NCBI RefSeq assembly: GCF_003386285.1
Contig: NZ_QPNC01000018.1
Location: 1 to 64,000, forward strand
DNA length: 64,000 bases
Direction: 5' to 3'
Source of the DNA: Nocardiopsis sp. FIRDI 009
GTDB taxonomy: Bacteria; Actinomycetota; Actinomycetes; Streptosporangiales; Streptosporangiaceae
The position numbers were made by a program, and so were the translations under genes. The notes under the pieces are model-generated. The model made no database searches, had not been told where the DNA came from, and saw nothing but the letters and a program-made list of their open reading frames with translations. Shown piece after piece: positions 59,345 to 64,000 of this stretch (positions are counted from its first letter, which is position 1; every line of letters starts with the position of its first letter).

Positions 59345-59357
59345 CTTGGTGCGAATC

Positions 59358-61160
59358 ATGGCCGCGACATCTGATCTCCAACTCCTGCGTGCCCACGAAC
59401 CGGTGCTCGTGTGCACCAAGGGGGAGCTGTTCTTCCCCACCCGCGTGGACAACTACGTGCGCAACTGCAGCCTCTGGGTCGAGGAGCCCGGCGGGCGCGA
59501 GCGCGTCCTCGTCCCGGCGGGGGAACTGACCCTGGAACGCCTCGGACAGGCCGAGCGCGAGTGGCCGGACCGCCACAAGCACCTGCGGTTCGTCCAGGAG
59601 GAGTCGATCCGCGAGGAGGCCCGCCGCTTCCGCGGCATCGCCCGCACCGTCATCCCCAAGAGCGGCCGCCTGGCCGCCGTCGGGGTGCTCGGGCGCATCC
59701 TCGACATCCTGATGAAGTTCTCCCTGCTCATCCGGGGCGCCGTCCCCGGCGGGGTGACCTTCGCGGCCGTGACCCGCTACCGCGAACGCGTCGACGACGG
59801 CGGCGCCACCTACTACGGGCGCGTCACCCGCGAGGGCGGCTACGTCATCCTCCAGTACTGGTTCTTCTACGCGATGAACGACTGGCGGACGATCTACGGC
59901 GGCGTCAACGACCACGAGGCCGACTGGGAGCGCGTCACCGTCTACCTCGCCGAGAACGGCGACGGCACCCACCGCCCCATGTGGGTGGGCGCGTCCTCAC
60001 ACGAGTACCACGGCGACGACCTGCGCCGCAGCTGGGACGACCCCGACCTGCACCGGGTCGGAGACCACCCGGTGGTCTACGTCGGCGCCGGATCGCACTC
60101 CCACCAGATGCTGCCCGGCGACTACCTCATCCAGGTGGACCCGGCCGTCCTGCGCGGCGCCGTCCGCGCCTACCGGAGGATCACCCGCCTCCTCTTCCGC
60201 GCCGACAGCGCGATCAACCGGCACGGCATCGGCGTCCCCTTCGTCGACTACGCCCGGGGCGACGGCATGCGCCTGGGACCCGGCGGCGACCGTGAGTGGG
60301 AACCCGTCCTCATCGACGACGACACCCCCTGGGTCCGGGGCTTCCGCGGCCTGTGGGGACGCGACACCGGCGACTTCTTCGACGGCGAGCGGGCCCCCAG
60401 CGGCCCCCGCTACGAGCGCGACGGCACCATCCGCCGCTCCTGGGCCGACCCGCTCTCCTGGGTGGGCCTGCACAAGGTCGCCCCCACCGAGACCGCCGCC
60501 CGCGCCGAACTGCGCACCCACCTCGACGCGCTCGACGGTCGGCTGCGCGAACTGGACGCCGACATCGTCGCCCGCCGCGACCGCCTGCGCCAGCTCGACG
60601 CGGCGCGCATGGTCCTGCACCGCAGGGCCAGATCGCGCCCGCTCGCCCGCGAGTACGCCGAACGCATCGAGACCCTGGAGCGGGAGCTCGCCGAGGTCTA
60701 CGAGGAGCGCGTCCTGACCGCCGACGAGCGCGAGACCCACCTGCGCGCCCTGGCCGACGACACCCCGCTCGTGCCCGGACCGACGGACCACCTCAAGGCC
60801 CCGCACCTGCCCTACTCCTCGGGCGAGCAGCGCACCGCCCGCTTCCTGCACCTGTGGGTGGCCCTGAGCACCCCGCTGCTGCTGATCTCCCTCGGCCTGA
60901 CGCTGTTCCTCCTCAACGGGCAGACCACCCTGTACGCGATGCTCGGCGTGGTGGTGGCCTTCGCCGCCGTCGACTCCATCGCCCGGCGCAAGTTCCTCTC
61001 GTTCCTCACCGGGCTGGCCATCCTCGCGGTGCTGGTCGGCGTCATCGTGGGCGTGGTGGCCGCCTTCATCGCCGACTGGCGGATCGCCATCGCCGTCCCG
61101 ATGGCCGTGGTCGTCGTGGTCCTGCTCGTGGTCAACGTACGCGACCTGCTCCGCCGCTGA
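59358..61160 (+). CDS. Vps62-like protein with coiled coil and C-terminal membrane domain
   Basis: This 600-residue protein has three parts. Residues 10-330 are a globular part with ILQYWFFYAMNDWRTIYGGVNDHEADWERVTVYL and VGDHPVVYVGAGSHSHQML, the aromatic-plus-HExDWE pattern of Vps62-like domains. Residues 390-460 are a charged coiled coil (LDALDGRLRELDADIVARRDRLRQLDAAR; ERIETLERELAEVYEERVL). Residues 495-598 form four membrane helices ending NVRDLLRR. The likely topology is a large cytoplasmic domain tethered to the membrane at its C-terminus. Vps62 domains are found in fungi and bacteria, with no proven reaction. ATG 59358 is taken; in-frame GTG 59349 is possible. Confidence 0.72.
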   Translation: MAATSDLQLLRAHEPVLVCTKGELFFPTRVDNYVRNCSLWVEEPGGRERVLVPAGELTLERLGQAEREWPDRHKHLRFVQEESIREEARRFRGIARTVIPKSGRLAAVGVLGRILDILMKFSLLIRGAVPGGVTFAAVTRYRERVDDGGATYYGRVTREGGYVILQYWFFYAMNDWRTIYGGVNDHEADWERVTVYLAENGDGTHRPMWVGASSHEYHGDDLRRSWDDPDLHRVGDHPVVYVGAGSHSHQMLPGDYLIQVDPAVLRGAVRAYRRITRLLFRADSAINRHGIGVPFVDYARGDGMRLGPGGDREWEPVLIDDDTPWVRGFRGLWGRDTGDFFDGERAPSGPRYERDGTIRRSWADPLSWVGLHKVAPTETAARAELRTHLDALDGRLRELDADIVARRDRLRQLDAARMVLHRRARSRPLAREYAERIETLERELAEVYEERVLTADERETHLRALADDTPLVPGPTDHLKAPHLPYSSGEQRTARFLHLWVALSTPLLLISLGLTLFLLNGQTTLYAMLGVVVAFAAVDSIARRKFLSFLTGLAILAVLVGVIVGVVAAFIADWRIAIAVPMAVVVVVLLVVNVRDLLRR

Positions 61161-61202
61161 CCGCGACGGGTGGCGGGGCGACGACGCGGGGAGGAACCAC
61201 AC

Positions 61203-61958
61203 ATGGACGATCCCCTGTTCCCCGCCCCGCCGGTGACCGTCGCACCGGGGGCGGTCCACCTGCCCGGGTGGCTGCCCCCGGCGCGCCAGGCCGAACTCGT
61301 CCGGCACTGCCGCCGCTGGGCGCGCGCCGGGATGGTGCGGCACGCCATGCCGCGCGGCGGGGTCATGAGCGTGCGTATGCTCAGCCTGGGCTGGTACTGG
61401 GAGCCCTACCGCTACTCCCGTACGCTGCCCGACGGCACCCCCGTGCCGCCCTTCCCCGACCTGCTGGGCACACTCGCCCGGCGGGCCGTGGCCGACGCCC
61501 TCGGCGCGCCGCCCCCGCCGGACGCCGACCCCTACGACGTCGCCCTGGTCAACTTCTACGACGCCGACGCGCGCATGGGCATGCACCAGGACCGCGACGA
61601 ACACTCCGACGCCCCCGTCGTCTCCCTCAGCCTCGGCGACACCTGCGTGTTCCGTTTCGGCAACACCCGGACGCGCGCCAGGCCCCACACCGACGTCGAA
61701 CTGGCCAGCGGCGACCTGTTCGTGTTCGGCGGCCCGTCCCGGATGGCCTACCACGGCGTCCCGCGTACCCGCCCCGGCACCGCGCCGCCCGAGCTGGGCT
61801 TGGAGGGACGGCTCAACATCACCGTCCGGGCCTCCGGCCTGACCGCCCGACCCCGCCCGCGGGCCGCCCCCGACACGGCGCCCGGAAGCACGGAGCGAGG
61901 TGACGGGGACGATCCCGCCGCGGGGTGGCATCCTGGACCCTGCCGACGCTGCCCGTGA
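61203..61958 (+). CDS. AlkB-like 2-oxoglutarate/Fe(II) dioxygenase
   Basis: This 251-residue dioxygenase has the pattern of AlkB, which repairs alkylated DNA bases by oxidative demethylation. The nucleotide-recognition part is GGVMSVRMLSLGWYWEPYRYS; the iron ligands are H and D in MGMHQDRDEHSD and a C-terminal histidine in MAYHGVPRTRPG, and the 2-oxoglutarate arginine pair is in RLNITVRAS. ATG 61203 follows GGGGAGGA. The last 45 residues are a Pro/Arg-rich extension beyond the catalytic core. It is separated by 43 bases from the following methyltransferase gene and likely co-transcribed with the Vps62-like gene upstream. Confidence 0.88.
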   Translation: MDDPLFPAPPVTVAPGAVHLPGWLPPARQAELVRHCRRWARAGMVRHAMPRGGVMSVRMLSLGWYWEPYRYSRTLPDGTPVPPFPDLLGTLARRAVADALGAPPPPDADPYDVALVNFYDADARMGMHQDRDEHSDAPVVSLSLGDTCVFRFGNTRTRARPHTDVELASGDLFVFGGPSRMAYHGVPRTRPGTAPPELGLEGRLNITVRASGLTARPRPRAAPDTAPGSTERGDGDDPAAGWHPGPCRRCP

Positions 61959-62001
61959 CCCCCGACCCCCGACCCCCGACGACACGACGAGAGGCCGCCC
62001 G

Positions 62002-63009
62002 GTGAACGACGACGAGACCGCGTCCCGAGAGCTGATCCGACTCATGACCGGACCCTGGGTCGCCAGGTCCGTGGCCACCGCCGTGCGGCTCGGGGTCGTC
62101 GACCGCATGGACGGCGACCCCGTGACCGCGTCCGACCTCGCGGCGGTGCTCGACCTGGAGCCGGAGCGGCTCGGCCGCCTGCTGCGCCTGCTCTCGGCCG
62201 TGGGGGTTGTGCGCCGGGACGCGGAGGGGTACGCGCTCACCGCCACGGGCGAGCGGCTGCGCGACGGCCACCCCTCCGGCCTGCGCGACCTCGCCCTGCT
62301 CTACGACAGCGACCTGTTCGCCGACGCGTGGGAACGGCTGCCCGAGACCGTCCGCACGGGCCGGACCGGGGTCGACCTCGCCCACGGCACCGACGTGTTC
62401 ACCCTCCTGGAGGGCCGCCCCGACGACGCGGAGCTGTACGCGGCGGGCATGGCGGCCGGGGCCCGCTTCGTCCGCGACCTGCCCTCGGTGTACGACTTCG
62501 GTGACGCGCGCACGGTCGTCGACGTCGGCGGCGGCAGCGGGGAGCTGCTCCACGCCGTACTCGACAGCGCCCCCGACACGCGCGGCGTGCTCCTGGAGCG
62601 CCCCACTGCCCTGGCGACGGCCCGGAAACGCCTGGCCGACCACGTGGCCGCCGGCCGCTGCGACCTGGTCGAGGGGGACTTCCTGACCTCCGTGCCCGAG
62701 GGCGCCGACGTCTACGTGCTCAGCCGAGTCCTGCACAACTGGTCGGACGCGGACGCCGGACTGATCCTGCGGAACTGCCGGGAGGCCATGCCCCCGCACG
62801 GTCGGGTCCTGGTGGTCGAGCGGGTGCTCCCGGACGGGGACGACCCCTGGCTGTCCCTGGTCTTCGACGTGCACATGATGGTCATGACCACCGGAGCCGA
62901 ACGCACCGAGCGCCAGTACGAGGAGCTGCTGCGCGGATCCGGTCTGACCGTCGGGCGGATCCTCGACCTGCCGCTGGAGATGCGCGTCCTGGTCGCCGGA
63001 CCCGCCTGA
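62002..63009 (+). CDS. O-methyltransferase-family protein with winged-helix N-terminus
   Basis: This 335-residue enzyme is of the Methyltransf_2 family. Residues 10-80 are the winged-helix dimerisation domain (AVRLGVVDRMDGDPVTASDLAAVLDLEPERLGRLLRLLSAVGVV). The SAM domain has TVVDVGGGSGELLHAVL (motif I near 172-188), DVYVLSRVLHNWSDADA with the HxW pattern of the family, and VLVVERVLP. Relatives methylate hydroxyls in secondary metabolites; the substrate is unknown. GTG 62002 follows GAGAGG. No biosynthetic partners sit beside it, so it may serve a pathway elsewhere. Confidence 0.85.
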   Translation: MNDDETASRELIRLMTGPWVARSVATAVRLGVVDRMDGDPVTASDLAAVLDLEPERLGRLLRLLSAVGVVRRDAEGYALTATGERLRDGHPSGLRDLALLYDSDLFADAWERLPETVRTGRTGVDLAHGTDVFTLLEGRPDDAELYAAGMAAGARFVRDLPSVYDFGDARTVVDVGGGSGELLHAVLDSAPDTRGVLLERPTALATARKRLADHVAAGRCDLVEGDFLTSVPEGADVYVLSRVLHNWSDADAGLILRNCREAMPPHGRVLVVERVLPDGDDPWLSLVFDVHMMVMTTGAERTERQYEELLRGSGLTVGRILDLPLEMRVLVAGPA

Positions 63010-63018
63010 ACCGTCGGC

Positions 63019-63771
63019 TCAGGGGGTCAGCAGTTCGCGCATCCGGTCGGCGTGCAGCCGGACGGACTCGGCCGACTCCTCCGCCGCGGAGGACCGCTCC
63101 CTGCCCTCCCCGAGGTTGCCGACCAGGGCGGCGATCAGCCCGAGCAGGGCCAGGAACCACGTCACCGGGGACATGGTCATCACCCCGAGGACGACGAAGA
63201 GACCGGCCACCACCAGACCGCCCCACAACAGGAGACGGCCGTTGTTCTGTGGCTGGTGGCGGTCGTCGATCCGCCGCTCGGCCCTCGCCAGATCGGCGGC
63301 GTCGGCGCCGTCACCGGTCAGCGCCACGCGTGTGCCGCCCACCGGGACCGAGGACGTGTCGGGGGCCGGTGCGGTGGCCTCGGCCAACCGGCCGGTCAGC
63401 TCGTGCGGGGCGCGCGAACGGCGGGACCGCTTCGGGCGCCCCCACCGTCCTCGCGCATGCCCGGAGCGCGCAGCGCGGCGGAGGCCGGGACCGCCACCCC
63501 CTCCCGGGACCAGTGGCGCACGGTCGACAGCGGCAGGTGCTCGCGGGCGTCGGCGCCGAAGACTCCGTCGGCGGTCAGCATCCACAGGGCGCGATGGCCG
63601 CGCGTGACCTCGGCCGTCGGCACGGGGAGGTGGGCGAGCAGGTCGGCGGCCAGGTTCCCGCCGAGGGCGCGGGCGTGCTCGGCGCTGGTGCGCGATGGAG
63701 GCGTGCGCGCTCTCCAGGTCATCCCTGAGCTCCTGGATCCTCCGGTTCTGCGCGTAGTCGATGAACTCCAT
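63019..63771 (-). pseudogene. Membrane protein gene with two apparent compensating frameshifts
   Basis: From ATG 63771 the frame starts MEFIDYAQNRRIQELRDDLE, then turns into Arg/Pro shadow sequence, then returns to sensible sequence at SRRSRAPHELTGRLAEATAP and ends with two membrane helices (LLLWGGLVVAGLFVVLGVMT; PVTWFLALLGLIAALVGNL). The missing middle is present in another frame: SAEHARALGGNLAADLLAHL, HRALWMLTADGVFGADARE and HLPLSTVRHWSREGVAVPAS. A one-base loss near 63681 and a one-base gain near 63445 (in a G run) would explain it. Together they restore the frame, so either the read has two errors or the gene is decaying. The repaired protein would be about 250 residues and unnamed. Confidence 0.6.
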
Positions 63772-64000
63772 CCTGTCCCCTCCGTTGGGCGGTCGACGGC
63801 GGTGCGCGCCCGGGGTTTCGACGTGCCGCGCGCGTTCGCGGTTCGCCCGCCGACCGGTCGGTGACCGCGTCGTGCCCTTCCGCTCCGGAGCGTGGGGGAG
63901 GAGGGCGCCCGGGCCCGGTCCGGGCGCGGTGTCCGCCCGTGGCGGTACGCTCCAGGCGGGGCCGCGCAGGTCGTGGCGGCCCGGTGCCGGTGGATGAGGA
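63772..64000. other. End of window without a recognised gene
   Basis: The last 229 bases lie upstream of the frameshifted gene. Frames crossing them are short and Arg/Gly-rich. I see no promoter, repeat or RNA gene that I would defend. Confidence 0.4.

Noticed and set aside
59997-62246. A 749-codon minus-strand open frame spanning three plus-strand genes
   Set aside because: It crosses the Vps62-like, AlkB-like and methyltransferase genes, all with clear motifs on the other strand. Shadow frame.
1-64000. tRNA, rRNA and CRISPR arrays
   Set aside because: I scanned for T-loop-like GGTTCGAAT sequences and for regularly spaced repeats and saw none outside coding frames. Without a covariance search, a divergent tRNA could be missed.

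Overview
The window is about 72% GC, with dense, often overlapping genes and heavy use of GTG and TTG starts. Families such as TIGR04222, DUF6177, DUF3040 and PhoX, together with IdeR/DmdR-type iron boxes, point to a filamentous actinomycete, most likely Nocardiopsis or a close relative. This is inferred from composition and gene families; no rRNA or other phylogenetic marker is present.

Layout. 1-3.1 kb: a DUF6177-like gene whose 3' end is cut by a truncated IS3-type element, a VOC protein and a TIGR04222 membrane protein carrying a 42-bp perfect palindrome. 3.2-19.3 kb: an iron-acquisition locus. On the minus strand lie a substrate-binding lipoprotein, an SbnH-like PLP decarboxylase, a GNAT, a group II PLP decarboxylase, an N-hydroxylase, an MFS exporter, two IucA/IucC synthetases and a glutamine-synthetase-fold ligase. 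On the plus strand lie two FecCD permeases and an ATPase. Iron boxes sit at the divergent promoter and in front of the biosynthetic run. 19.3-20.6 kb: a decayed stretch with the tail of a crotonyl-CoA carboxylase/reductase gene. 20.6-24.4 kb: a Tat-exported PhoX phosphatase behind a probable PHO box, a methyltransferase and a DUF4190/DUF3761 protein.

24.4-26.0 kb: the most notable locus. A 27-codon gene missing from normal gene calls, with a strong ribosome binding site and promoter, encodes a peptide ending in YIYY. It is followed on the same strand by a cytochrome P450. This is the architecture of the myxobacterial cittilin RiPP pathway (27-aa precursor, C-terminal YIYY core, P450 cross-linker), so the window probably holds an actinomycete cittilin-type cluster.

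26.3-41 kb: DUF2293, a rifampin-phosphotransferase-like PEP enzyme, a sulfotransferase, a PanE-type reductase, two flavin-binding split-barrel proteins, a translationally coupled vWA/ARPP-like pair of unknown role, a Bcr/CflA-type exporter, an XRE-cupin regulator, a methyltransferase and an NTF2-cupin protein. 41.2-45.3 kb: a frameshifted methyltransferase and a complete molybdate operon (HTH-Mop regulator, modA, modB, modC). 45.5-64 kb: DUF3040, a MecA-like penicillin-binding protein, an iron-box-preceded FprA-type ferredoxin reductase, an acyltransferase, a cyclase-family protein, a FUSC membrane protein, a coiled-coil zinc-motif protein, a GNAT, two LysR regulators with an EamA exporter, a Vps62-like membrane protein, an AlkB-like dioxygenase, an O-methyltransferase-like gene and a last gene with two apparent compensating frameshifts.

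How the parts fit. The siderophore genes, their importer and the ferredoxin reductase share iron boxes and look like one low-iron regulon. PhoX looks phosphate-regulated and the mod operon molybdate-regulated, so much of the window is nutrient scavenging. The cittilin-like pair is separate and would rely on a reductase and a leader peptidase encoded elsewhere.
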